Assembly: GCA_029268225.1 (NCBI GenBank)
Contig: JAJUGJ010000007.1
Location: 1-64,000, forward strand
Direction of reading: 5' to 3'
From: Burkholderiales bacterium
GTDB taxonomy: Bacteria; Pseudomonadota; Gammaproteobacteria; Burkholderiales; Burkholderiaceae_C
Length of the DNA: 64,000 nt
Shown here: positions 40,014 to 48,404 of the stretch, piece after piece
Layout: each line of letters opens with the position of its first letter
Numbering within the stretch: position 1 is the first letter of the stretch
Notes under the pieces: model-generated
The model's database searches: none
What the model was told of the DNA's origin: nothing
The model's input: only the letters and a program-made list of their open reading frames with translations
Translations under genes and position numbers: made by a program

Positions 40014-41047
40014 CAGCGCACCTCGACCGAGAAGCGCTGTCGCTCGGTGAGCTGGCCAATGGGCGCGAGCTTCAGGCCAAGCTCTGCCGCCACAGACAGA
40101 AACTCGTCTTCGCCCTCGGGGGCGACGGCCACGAGCAGCCCCCCGCTGGTCTGTGGGTCACACAGCAGCTGCTTTTGGGCCTCGGTGATGGGGGCCACTT
40201 TGTCGCCATAGCTGTCGAAGTTACGGCCTGTGCCGCCTGGCACACAGCCCTCGGCCAGATAGTGTTCGACGCCCGGCAGACGGGGCACGGCCGTGTTGTC
40301 CACCCAGGCGCTCAGTCCGCTGCCGTCGGCCATCTCGACCAGGTGGCCGAGCAGGCCAAAGCCCGTCACATCGGTCATGGCTTTCACGCCAGCGAGCTTG
40401 CCAAAGCGGCTGCCAGCGCGGTTGAGCGTGCACATCCAGTCACGGGCCAGCCCCACGTCTTGCGGGCGGAGCTTGGTCTTCTTCTCGGCGGTGGTCAGGA
40501 TGCCGATGCCCAGCGGCTTGGTCAGGTACAGCCTGCAGCCGGCTGTGGCGGTGTCGTTGCGCTTGAGGTGACGCTTGTCCACCACCCCGGTCACGGCCAG
40601 CCCGAAGATGGGCTCGGGCGCGTCAATGGAGTGCCCACCTGCCAGAGGGATGCCAGCTTCGTCGCAGATGGAGCGGCCACCGCGCACGACTTCGCGTGCG
40701 ACTTCCGGGGGCAGCACATTGACGGGCCAACCCAGGATGGCGATCGCCAGCAGGGGGTCACCGCCCATGGCATAGATGTCGCTGATGGCATTGGTGGCGG
40801 CAATGCGGCCAAAGTCGAAGGGGTCGTCGACGATGGGCATGAAGAAGTCGGTCGTGGACACCACACCGCGTTCCGCGTCAAGTGCATATACCGCCGCGTC
40901 ATCGCGCGAGGCGTTGCCCACCCACAGCTTGGGATCAAGATGCTGGGCACCGCTGCCAGCGAGGATCACGTCCAGCACCTTGGGGCTGATCTTGCAGCCG
41001 CAACCGGCGCCGTGGCTGTATTGGGTCAGACGAATGGGCTCGGACAT
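40013..41047 (-). CDS. selD: Selenide, water dikinase
   Basis: Makes selenophosphate, the selenium donor for SelU. 344 residues. The catalytic region is [15 protein letters not shown] (Cys 16, Lys 19), so this is the Cys form, not the selenocysteine form. [39 protein letters not shown] and [11 protein letters not shown] follow. The ATG at 41047 has a GGAG ribosome binding site; the upstream frame is not needed. It overlaps selU by one base. Confidence 0.96.
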   Translation of the reverse strand: MSEPIRLTQYSHGAGCGCKISPKVLDVILAGSGAQHLDPKLWVGNASRDDAAVYALDAERGVVSTTDFFMPIVDDPFDFGRIAATNAISDIYAMGGDPLLAIAILGWPVNVLPPEVAREVVRGGRSICDEAGIPLAGGHSIDAPEPIFGLAVTGVVDKRHLKRNDTATAGCRLYLTKPLGIGILTTAEKKTKLRPQDVGLARDWMCTLNRAGSRFGKLAGVKAMTDVTGFGLLGHLVEMADGSGLSAWVDNTAVPRLPGVEHYLAEGCVPGGTGRNFDSYGDKVAPITEAQKQLLCDPQTSGGLLVAVAPEGEDEFLSVAAELGLKLAPIGQLTERQRFSVEVR

Positions 41048-41219
41048 CGGAGGCTCCCGGAACAATGCAGACAACCTTGTAATGTAGCAACCGGACAGCC
41101 CTGGCACACGTGATGTCTGCATGCTCGGCCAAGGCACGGCCTCCACATGCGCAAAGTGAACATGACCATGCAGAAAGGGTCGTTTTCATTTGGGGGCGGC
41201 GAGCCTATCGTTGTCGTCC

Positions 41220-41945
41220 ATGACGAACACCATCTATCGGCAGGACGGCGCCGCGAGCCTCTCCAGCAGGCCATGGCGAGAAGCAGCTCTGGCGCACCTG
41301 GGCGCCCCGGTCGGGTCGCCACGACGCGAGGTGTCGCCCAGGGTGATGCCCGCGCCTGAAGGCCAGCCGGGGCTCAATGAGCAGGTGGTGCTCTCACTGG
41401 TGAGCGCCAATCTGAAGCGGCTGCGCAAGGAGCATCGCCTCTCCCTGGATGAACTGGCAGGTCGAAGTGGCGTGTCGCGGGCCATGCTGGGGCAGATGGA
41501 ACAAGGCAAGAGCATGCCCAGCATCAAGACACTGTGGCAAGTGTCGCAAGCCCTGGGCGTGTCGGTCTCGTGGTTCCTGGAGGCATCGCACGAGGCGCCT
41601 GCCCTGCTGATGCAGCCTCCCGCCGACAGCCCCTTCACCTTGAGCAAGGGCGAAGCCGAGCTACGCACCCTGCAGCCCTTGGGCGATGTGGCGGGGGATG
41701 CCTTCCATGAGTTGCGCCTGGCCCCGTCGTCGAGCTTGTCCATGCCCATGTCACACGTTGCGCGACGCGTCACCGTCGCCGTGGCCACAGGTGTGCTGGA
41801 TGTGATGCTGGGCGAAGTGCGACACCTGGTTCGTCCGCGCGAGGCCTTGCAATACGAAGCGGCACATGAACTGGTGTGGCGCAACCACGGGCAGGTGCAG
41901 GTGCAAGCCTTTGTGCTGATCCGCGCCATGCCGGTCGGCTGTTGA
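41220..41945 (+). CDS. XRE-family regulator with C-terminal cupin-type sensor domain
   Basis: 241 residues. An N-terminal tail of about 50 residues precedes a helix-turn-helix (NLKRLRKEHRLSLDELAGRSGVSRAMLGQMEQGKSMPSIKTLWQVSQALGVSVSWF, split by eye), then a C-terminal beta-rich domain of the XRE-cupin type (residues 125-241). In this family the cupin senses a small molecule. It lies 81 bp upstream of the sigma54 activator, so they may be one unit. Control of sulfur or amine metabolism is common for the family but cannot be assigned here. Confidence 0.82.
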   Translation: MTNTIYRQDGAASLSSRPWREAALAHLGAPVGSPRREVSPRVMPAPEGQPGLNEQVVLSLVSANLKRLRKEHRLSLDELAGRSGVSRAMLGQMEQGKSMPSIKTLWQVSQALGVSVSWFLEASHEAPALLMQPPADSPFTLSKGEAELRTLQPLGDVAGDAFHELRLAPSSSLSMPMSHVARRVTVAVATGVLDVMLGEVRHLVRPREALQYEAAHELVWRNHGQVQVQAFVLIRAMPVGC

Positions 41946-42026
41946 TCACGCTCCATTGACGCCACGGCATGGCCCGATGCCCACCCGGCCCAGCCGCCTC
42001 CCCTTCCCCCACAAGAACAAAAGATC

Positions 42027-43217
42027 ATGGAACGACTTCTGACTTTGCCCGACTCGGCCACGGCCCCGTTGTCGATCCGCGCCAAGGCGCTGGTGTTTCA
42101 CGACCCGGCGTCCTTGCACCTGCTGCAGAGCGTGGAGCGCATTGCCTGCAGCGAAGCCACCGTGCTGGTGGTGGGCGAAACGGGCACGGGCAAGGAGCTG
42201 ATCGCGCGCCACATTCACCAGGTGAGTGGCCGCAAGGGACCGTTCGTGGCAGTGAACTGCGGGGCCTTCAGCGAATCGCTGATCGACGCCGAGCTGTTCG
42301 GGCACGAGACCGGGGCGTTCACCGGGGCCTCCCAAGCACGGGCAGGCTGGTTCGAGGCGGCCAATGGCGGCACCCTGTTCCTGGATGAAATTGGCGACCT
42401 GCCCCTGGCCCTGCAGGTCAAGCTGCTGCGTGTGCTGCAGGAGCGGCAGGTGGTGCGTCTGGGCTCGCGACGCGGCATTCCGCTGGACGTGCGCCTGGTG
42501 GCCGCCACCAACATCGACCTGGCCAGGGCGGTGGAAGCCCAGCATTTCCGGGCGGACCTGTTTTACCGCCTGAGCGTGGCCAGTGTGCGACTGCCGCCCT
42601 TGCGAGAGCGCCCCGCTGACATCCTGCCGCTGGCACGGCATTTCATTGGCGTGTACCGCTCACGCCTGAACCGAAAGGAAGTGCAGTTGAGCGAGGCGGC
42701 GCAGGCCGCCCTCCTGAGCTATCACTGGTCAGGCAACATCCGTGAACTGGAAAACGTCATCCACTTTGCCCTGATCGTGTGCCGCGATGACCTGATCCGC
42801 CCGGAAGACATCAAGCTGATTCCCTTGACGGCACAGGCCCACCCAGCGCCCGATGGCAAGCTGGTGGTCGGGGGTCTGGGGAGCAACGCCACACCGAATC
42901 CGGCCCCGCGTCCGATCTCCACGAGGGACAGTCTGTCCGATCAAGCGACACACGAAGGATCGACCCACCTGGTCCAACTGACCGAGGTGCTGAACGCCTT
43001 GCTCGCACACGGCGAAGCCGACCTGTTCAACAAGGTGGAATCGGCCGTGGTGCATGCGGCGTTTGCCTTTGCTGGCCAGAACCAGGTGCGTTCGGCCAAG
43101 GTGCTGGGCATCACGCGCAACATGCTGCGCACGCAACTCAAACGCCATGGCCTGCTCGACAGTCCGGACGAGGAGACCAGTTCAGAAGGGACTGAGGCGC
43201 AAGCCGTGAGCTTCTGA
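42027..43217 (+). CDS. Sigma54-dependent transcriptional activator without receiver domain (SfnR-like)
   Basis: 396 residues. After a 25-residue leader comes an AAA+ domain: Walker A GETGTGKE (50-57), the sigma54-contact motif GAFTGA (96-101), Walker B GGTLFLDE (114-121) and the R-finger region RADLFYRL. A C-terminal Fis-type helix-turn-helix (VRSAKVLGITRNMLRTQLKRHGLL) binds DNA. There is no N-terminal receiver, GAF or PAS domain, so activity may be set by its own expression, as for SfnR, the dimethyl-sulfone regulator of Pseudomonas. It faces the transporter operon at its end. It is the likely activator of the two sigma54 promoters at 50074-50321 (inference). Confidence 0.9.
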   Translation: MERLLTLPDSATAPLSIRAKALVFHDPASLHLLQSVERIACSEATVLVVGETGTGKELIARHIHQVSGRKGPFVAVNCGAFSESLIDAELFGHETGAFTGASQARAGWFEAANGGTLFLDEIGDLPLALQVKLLRVLQERQVVRLGSRRGIPLDVRLVAATNIDLARAVEAQHFRADLFYRLSVASVRLPPLRERPADILPLARHFIGVYRSRLNRKEVQLSEAAQAALLSYHWSGNIRELENVIHFALIVCRDDLIRPEDIKLIPLTAQAHPAPDGKLVVGGLGSNATPNPAPRPISTRDSLSDQATHEGSTHLVQLTEVLNALLAHGEADLFNKVESAVVHAAFAFAGQNQVRSAKVLGITRNMLRTQLKRHGLLDSPDEETSSEGTEAQAVSF

Positions 43218-43221
43218 CCAT

Positions 43222-43242
43222 CGGCGCCCTGAACAGGCGCCG
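43222..43242. terminator. Weak bidirectional terminator candidate between two convergent genes
   Basis: CGGCGCC, a 7-base loop and GGCGCCG form a 7-bp stem between the stops of the activator gene and the convergent cytochrome b561 gene. Neither strand has a real T-run after it, so I give it low confidence. Confidence 0.35.
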
Positions 43243-43265
43243 TTGTGCATTGGCGGACTTGGTTG

Positions 43266-44093
43266 TCACCACGACGGGATGGCAGGCTGACTGGCGGAGG
43301 GTGACACCGCCTCTGCGGTGTCACCTGAGGCACCTGCTGACGCTGTCGAGGGCGGTGCCACGCCATCGATCCACAGGCCGCTGCCACCATACACCGCACC
43401 CAGGGCCACACCCAGCGCCACGATGAAGGCCACGGGGCCAGCGGCACGCGGCTGCGGCACCGAGGCCGGCACTTCCTTCCAGCCCGTCACCATCTGGCGG
43501 ATCAGCGGGTCCTTCTTGATGTGCACATGGACCAGGATGGCCACGATGTGCAGGCCCAGCAACACATACAGCACGTTGACGAGCTGGTGGTGCAGCCCGG
43601 TCAACTTGAGCGACAGCGCCTCATCCACCTGCGAGGCGAGCGGGCCTGTGAAAGCAATCTCGTCGTTGCCCACCAGGCCGGTGGCCACTTGGGCTGCCAG
43701 CACGCCAATCAAGGCGAGCACCGACAAGGCGCCCAGCGGGTTGTGGCCGGCGCCCTGCCAGCGACCTTGGAGGTAAGCCCACAAGGTGGATGGCGACGGT
43801 ACAAAGGTGCGAAAGCGTGCATACGTCGAGCCCCACAGACCCCACACGATGCGAAAGCTCAGCAAACCGACGATCACCAGGCCGGCCTGACCATGCAGCG
43901 GCATCCATTCGCCGCCGGCCAGACCCGTGGCGATGGCCACGCTCACGGCCGTCACCAGCGACCAGTGAAAGATGCGCAGCGGCAGGTCCCACAAGCGGAC
44001 GCGTTGACGAGGCGTGGAGGTGATGACCGCATCCGACGCGGTGACAGCGTCAGCCGGCGTGTCGTGCGGAGGCAAGGTTTGGGTCTGTTCCAT
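43266..44093 (-). CDS. Cytochrome b561-type membrane haem protein
   Basis: 275 residues, four main transmembrane segments. Haem-ligand type His residues: LRIFHWSL (about 44), LHGQAG (about 68), HNPLGALSVL (about 117) and HHQLVNVLYVLLGLHIVAILVHVH. The arrangement matches the bacterial cytochrome b561/Ni-hydrogenase cytochrome b family, which passes electrons between quinones and periplasmic c-type cytochromes. It is the last gene of the sigma54-linked transporter operon; cytochrome genes in the divergent operon could be its partners. The C-terminal 40 residues are low-complexity Ala/Ser. Confidence 0.88.
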   Translation of the reverse strand: MEQTQTLPPHDTPADAVTASDAVITSTPRQRVRLWDLPLRIFHWSLVTAVSVAIATGLAGGEWMPLHGQAGLVIVGLLSFRIVWGLWGSTYARFRTFVPSPSTLWAYLQGRWQGAGHNPLGALSVLALIGVLAAQVATGLVGNDEIAFTGPLASQVDEALSLKLTGLHHQLVNVLYVLLGLHIVAILVHVHIKKDPLIRQMVTGWKEVPASVPQPRAAGPVAFIVALGVALGAVYGGSGLWIDGVAPPSTASAGASGDTAEAVSPSASQPAIPSW

Positions 44094-44147
44094 GATGGTG
44101 ACGTCAGGTGAAGCCGGGCGAGGTGTGGCTGCGCCCGGGAAAGGGAA

Positions 44148-44612
44148 TCACTTCGCCGCAGGTGCAGGGGGCTGGGGCTTGTAGATCGTGCCGCCGGCCT
44201 CGCGGTAGTCCTCGGTGCCGGTGGCGCCGGCCACCTTGAAACCCAGCGCAGTGAGGAAGTCACCCGCATCGCCACCACGGTTGGCTCGGATGGACACCGG
44301 CAGAATGACGCGATCGCGGGGGATGTAGGCCACAACGTGAGGCAGGTCCTCCAGCTGCACGTTCAAGTACGCCTGGAAGCCGCCCCACTTGGCGATCTCG
44401 TCGGGACGGCGCACGTCCAGGATCAACAGCTTCTCAGGCTTGGCCAGCAGGGCATCGACCTGGGCCTTGTTGAGCTTGGGCGTCTTGTAGACCCAGGGCT
44501 TGGGAACGTAGGCGCTGGCGGCGGGGGCCGCGGGCGTGGCGGCTTGTTGGGCCAGGGCCGCGGTGCCACCGAGCGAAGCGGACAGGGCGAGCAACAGAGT
44601 GAGCAATTTCAT
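44148..44612 (-). CDS. Exported rhodanese-fold protein lacking the catalytic cysteine
   Basis: 154 residues with a signal peptide (LLTLLLALSASLGGTAALAQ) and a rhodanese fold with LLILDVRRPDEIAKWGG. In normal rhodaneses the active loop begins with Cys (CxxG/R). Here the equivalent stretch reads VSIRANRGGDAGDFL, with Ser in the place of Cys, and there is no cysteine anywhere in the protein. It therefore cannot carry persulfide sulfur by the normal route; it may bind an anion or be structural. It lies between the ATPase and cytochrome b561 genes. Confidence 0.85.
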   Translation of the reverse strand: MKLLTLLLALSASLGGTAALAQQAATPAAPAASAYVPKPWVYKTPKLNKAQVDALLAKPEKLLILDVRRPDEIAKWGGFQAYLNVQLEDLPHVVAYIPRDRVILPVSIRANRGGDAGDFLTALGFKVAGATGTEDYREAGGTIYKPQPPAPAAK

Positions 44613-44647
44613 GATGAGGTGAACGCGAAGGTCAGAGTGAAGAAGGC

Positions 44648-45457
44648 TCAGGCGGCCAGGGGGATCGCGCGCTCGGCGCGTTCGGCCACGGTGGCGTGGT
44701 GGATCTCGTGGCTGAAGGCGCTCAGCACGTCGTCCTTGATGGCGGTGAAGTCGACCGCGACGCGGTCACGCGGGCGGGGCAAATCGACATCGACGATGCG
44801 CTGGATGCGCCCGGGGCGCGGCTGCATGATGACGACGCGGTCGCCCAGGTAGACAGCTTCTTCCACGTCGTGGGTGACGAGGATGGCCGTGATGCCCTCG
44901 GCCTGCCAGATGCGCTGCAGCTCCTGCTGCAAACGGGTGCGGGTCAGGGCATCGAGCGCACCAAACGGCTCGTCCAGCAAGAGCACCTCCGGGCGGTTCA
45001 CCAGCGCGCGGGCAATGGCCACGCGCTGCGACATGCCGCCGGAGAGCTGGTAGGGATAGGCCTTCTCGAAGCCCTTGAGGCCGACCAGGTGGATGTGCTC
45101 CTGCACGCTCTTGTCCTTGGCGGCTTGCGTACCGGGCGCATTGAGCAGGCCCAGCGCCACGTTCTGCTCCACCGTGAGCCAGGGAAACAGGCGGTGCTCC
45201 TGAAAGACGATGCCGCGGTCCAGGCTGGTGCCCTGGATGCGCTGGCCGTCGAGCAGCAGGTCGCCGCTGTAGCAGCTCTCCAGGCCGATGATGAGCCGCA
45301 AGAGCGTGGACTTGCCGCAGCCGCTGGAGCCCACGATGCTGATGAACTCCCCCGGTCGGATGGACAGGTTGATGTCGTCCAGCACCTTCAGGGGCTGGCC
45401 TTTGACGTCGTACTGCTTGTGGAGGTGACGGATGTCGATGGTGCCTGCATGGGCCAT
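44648..45457 (-). CDS. ABC transporter ATPase of the sulfonate/taurine/nitrate type (SsuB-like)
   Basis: 269 residues, cytoplasmic side of an importer. Walker A GSSGCGKSTLLRLI, Q-loop EHRLFPWLT, signature LSGGMSQRVAIARAL, Walker [17 protein letters not shown], switch ILVTHDVEEAVYLGDRV. The GMSQRVAIARAL signature and HRLFPWLTVEQN are characteristic of SsuB/TauB. It is downstream of two permeases in the same operon. Sulfonate specificity is inferred from the family and neighbours. Confidence 0.92.
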   Translation of the reverse strand: MAHAGTIDIRHLHKQYDVKGQPLKVLDDINLSIRPGEFISIVGSSGCGKSTLLRLIIGLESCYSGDLLLDGQRIQGTSLDRGIVFQEHRLFPWLTVEQNVALGLLNAPGTQAAKDKSVQEHIHLVGLKGFEKAYPYQLSGGMSQRVAIARALVNRPEVLLLDEPFGALDALTRTRLQQELQRIWQAEGITAILVTHDVEEAVYLGDRVVIMQPRPGRIQRIVDVDLPRPRDRVAVDFTAIKDDVLSAFSHEIHHATVAERAERAIPLAA

Positions 45458-45514
45458 GGCAAGGCTCCTTTCTGAAAACGAGAAGCGGTGAACAAAGAAG
45501 AAGGACGATGCGGC

Positions 45515-46321
45515 TCAGTGCAGCACCGGTGGACGCCAGCGCAAGAGGCGCTGCTCCAGCACGGTGGTCAGGCGGGCGAAGCCATAGCCGATGAGGCCAA
45601 TCACAAACAGACCAAACAAGATCAGGTCCACCCGGAAGGCCGAGCGGCCCTTGATGACGATCTGGCCCAGGCCATTGGAGAAGTCGAACAGCAGGAACTC
45701 CGCGCCGATGGTGCCCAGCCAGGCATAGACCAGCGCCAGCTTGAAGCCCGACAGGATCTGGGGGGCTGCCGATGGCAGGATCAGGCGGAACAGCGTTTGC
45801 ATGCGGCTGAAACCGTAGACCCGCGCCACCTCGGCATGGGCCGCGCTCACGCCTTGCACACCTTCCAGCGTGGCCAGCACCATCGGGTAGAAAGCCGAGA
45901 AGGCGACGAAGACGATCTTGGACAGGTCGCCCGAACCGGCCACGGCCGCCAGCAGCGGCAGCCAGGCGAACAGGGACACCTGACGCAGGCTGTGGAAGGT
46001 GGGGCCGATCAGCCAGCGCGCCAGCGGTGACACCCCCAGCAGCACGCCCAGCAAGATACCGGCTGTGGTGCCCAGCGCCAGGCCGGAGAGGTCGCGCCAC
46101 AGGCTCAGGGCGACCCCGTTGTAGAACACCGGGTTGAACAGCTCTTGCCAGGCCGTGGCCAGCACCGTCGTGGGGGGCACCACCACCTTGGTGTCCACCC
46201 AGCCACGCGAGGTGGCCAGCAGCCACAACACAATCAACGCCAAGGGCAACACCAGCGGACGCAGGTCAGGCCACGTGCGAGCGAGGGAACGGGGAGCGGG
46301 AGATTCAGAAGACGTGGACAC
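45515..46321 (-). CDS. ABC transporter permease, SsuC-like, copy 1
   Basis: 268 residues with about six membrane segments, beginning LVLPLALIVLWLLATSRGWV. The EAA-loop contacting the ATPase is AARVYGFSRMQTLFRLILPS-like (HAEVARVYGFSRMQTLFRLI), matching SsuC/TauC permeases. It is 57 bp upstream of the ATPase gene and 58 bp after permease 2. Having two permease genes suggests a heterodimeric channel rather than the usual homodimer. Confidence 0.9.
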   Translation of the reverse strand: MSTSSESPAPRSLARTWPDLRPLVLPLALIVLWLLATSRGWVDTKVVVPPTTVLATAWQELFNPVFYNGVALSLWRDLSGLALGTTAGILLGVLLGVSPLARWLIGPTFHSLRQVSLFAWLPLLAAVAGSGDLSKIVFVAFSAFYPMVLATLEGVQGVSAAHAEVARVYGFSRMQTLFRLILPSAAPQILSGFKLALVYAWLGTIGAEFLLFDFSNGLGQIVIKGRSAFRVDLILFGLFVIGLIGYGFARLTTVLEQRLLRWRPPVLH

Positions 46322-46379
46322 GGGCAGACTCCGTTGACGGGTAGAGAGGGGACGACCGCAAGCTCAATGGGTGATCCGG

Positions 46380-47252
46380 TCAGTAGGCCGAACGTCGCCA
46401 GCCCAGCAGGCGGCTTTCGAGCAGGCGCAGCACGGCGTCGATGCCCAGCCCGATGGCGCCGATGACGAACATCGACACGATGACCAGGTCGATCTGGCCA
46501 AGCGAGCGGCTGTAGGCCATGAAGAAGCCCAGGCCTTCGCTGGAGGCCAGCAGCTCAACGAAGATCACCGTCAGCCAGGCCTGCATCACCCCCTGGCGCA
46601 CGGCACTGAACAGCCCTGGCACCGCCGCCGGCAGCATGATGCGCGTGATCGTTTGCCAGCGAGAGAAGGCGAACACGCGGCCGACTTCCATGTGCGCGCG
46701 GGGGATGGCGGTGATGCTGTCCAGCGTGGTGAGCGTGACCGGTAGCAGCACGGCCAGGGAGATGGCCCACAACTTGAGCGCCTCTTCGATTCCGACGAAG
46801 ATGATCAGCAGCGGGATCCAGCCCAGCACCGGGATCTGGGTGAGTGCACGGAAGGTGGGCAGCAGGTAGGCGCGCAGCGTGGCCGACAGCCCCAGGCCAA
46901 AGCCCAGGATCAGCCCGCTGCCGCCGCCCAACAGCAGGCTCCACGCCACGCGGCGTGCGCTGTGCTGCACCTGGGTGAACAGCTCACCGCTGTCCCAGAC
47001 GATGGTGAAGGATTCCCACACGAAGGCCGGTGACGGCAGGATCTGCTCGGGCAGCCATTGCCGATCAGCCGTCACCCACCACAGGCCCCACACCAGCACC
47101 GGCAGGATCAAGGCCAGCGCGGTGCGCAGCACGTGGCCGCCCAACCAGGTGGCAGCAGTGCCCAGGTTGACACGCAGGTCGGGCCAGCGCGCGGCAGGCG
47201 GTGGCACGGCCAGGGCGGGAAAGACCGAACGGTCGTCGGTGGATGCACTCAT
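46380..47252 (-). CDS. ABC transporter permease, SsuC-like, copy 2
   Basis: 290 residues, about six membrane segments. It has the EAA-type loop ARTFRALTQIPVLGWIPLLI... and HMEVGRVFAFSRWQTITRIMLPA, again of the SsuC/TauC group. It resembles copy 1 in length and order of segments but is clearly diverged in sequence. It is 33 bp after the substrate-binding protein gene. Confidence 0.9.
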   Translation of the reverse strand: MSASTDDRSVFPALAVPPPAARWPDLRVNLGTAATWLGGHVLRTALALILPVLVWGLWWVTADRQWLPEQILPSPAFVWESFTIVWDSGELFTQVQHSARRVAWSLLLGGGSGLILGFGLGLSATLRAYLLPTFRALTQIPVLGWIPLLIIFVGIEEALKLWAISLAVLLPVTLTTLDSITAIPRAHMEVGRVFAFSRWQTITRIMLPAAVPGLFSAVRQGVMQAWLTVIFVELLASSEGLGFFMAYSRSLGQIDLVIVSMFVIGAIGLGIDAVLRLLESRLLGWRRSAY

Positions 47253-47285
47253 GCGGGAATCTCCAGATCAGTCAGACGCGGTGCA

Positions 47286-48377
47286 TCAGGTGCGGATGAA
47301 CTTGCCGTTGGCGTCTTGCGTGGGCCAGTAGGTCTCCAGCTTCAGCTCGGCCAGCGCGTGGTTAAGGTACTTGCGCTCGATCCAGCCGTCCAGCTTCACC
47401 TCGCGGCGCAGCAGGCGGTACTTCTTGGCCTCTTCGATCGCCTTGACCAGGCCGCCCACGTAGTAGTCGTCCAGCAGCGGGTTGATGCGGGTACGCAGGT
47501 CCTTCACGCGGCCCCAGGTCTGCTTGTTGTCGATGTAGGTGTCGCGTCCAGAACGGGTCCAAAGCTGGTACTGGGTTTCGCGGTTGGCTTCCAGCGTGCT
47601 CCAGTGCGCGCGCTTGACCAGGGCCGTGACCACGCGCTGCACAATGTCGGGGTATTGCTGCTCAAAGGCTTCGCCCACCCAGACGGTGCCCGGCGAAGAG
47701 ATCAGCGGATCGTCGAACACTTCAACGATGCGCTTGGCGACACCGCGTGCCTCCAAGCCAAAAGGGGTATCGAGGCAGCCGGCAATGTTGCCGGTGGCCA
47801 GCGAAGCACGCTGGTCATCGCGGATCTGACTGATGATGCGGAAGTCTTTTTCCGGATCATTGAAGCCATACTTGTTGAGCACACGGTAGAGCTGCAACTG
47901 CGTGGCCGTGCCCTTCTGCACCGACAAGGTCTTGCCCTTGAGGTCGGCCACGCTCTTGGCGTTGGAGCTGGCCGGTCCGACCAGGTAAACGTCGCCCAGG
48001 CGGCCGTTGGACAAGATCACCTTGTGCTTGAGGCCGGTGGAGCGGCCCACCAGCACGGGCAGGTCACCGTGGCTGAAGGCGAAGTCGATCAGACCATTGG
48101 CGAAGTTTTCGTTGGTGGCCGGTCCGGCGCCGATGAAGTACTTGTATTCGATCTTGATGCCATCGGCCGCGAACTCTTTCTCGATGTCACCGAGCAGCGC
48201 GGCGTTGGCCGGGTAGGTGCCCGAAGACATGGGGCGACCGCCGGTGCCGGCGTTGGAGAAGGCGATGCGGATGGTGGTGGGCTTGCGGGCCTGGCTGCGC
48301 GCCGGGCTGCTGAGACCGATCAAGGCGGGTGCACCGAGGCCGGCCACCACAGCCGAGTTGAAGGAACGACGTTTCAT
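47286..48377 (-). CDS. ABC transporter substrate-binding protein, NMT1/SsuA-like, Tat-type signal
   Basis: 363 residues. The N-terminus MKRRSFNSAVVAGLGAPAL has a twin-arginine and a hydrophobic stretch, consistent with Tat export, unlike the usual Sec route. The mature domain fits the periplasmic-binding type II superfamily of sulfonate, taurine and nitrate receptors, with FANGLIDFAFSHGDLPVLVGRS, VADLKGKTLSVQKGTATQLQL and LRTRINPLLDDYYVGGLVKA. The ligand cannot be read off. It is the second gene of the operon, 27 bp after the porin. Confidence 0.88.
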   Translation of the reverse strand: MKRRSFNSAVVAGLGAPALIGLSSPARSQARKPTTIRIAFSNAGTGGRPMSSGTYPANAALLGDIEKEFAADGIKIEYKYFIGAGPATNENFANGLIDFAFSHGDLPVLVGRSTGLKHKVILSNGRLGDVYLVGPASSNAKSVADLKGKTLSVQKGTATQLQLYRVLNKYGFNDPEKDFRIISQIRDDQRASLATGNIAGCLDTPFGLEARGVAKRIVEVFDDPLISSPGTVWVGEAFEQQYPDIVQRVVTALVKRAHWSTLEANRETQYQLWTRSGRDTYIDNKQTWGRVKDLRTRINPLLDDYYVGGLVKAIEEAKKYRLLRREVKLDGWIERKYLNHALAELKLETYWPTQDANGKFIRT

Positions 48378-48404
48378 GGGTATCTCTCCGAAATCAGATG
48401 GGGG

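Noticed and set aside
40950..41047. Possible SECIS element or selenocysteine codon in selD
   Set aside because: The catalytic residue is encoded by a normal Cys codon; no in-frame TGA is present.
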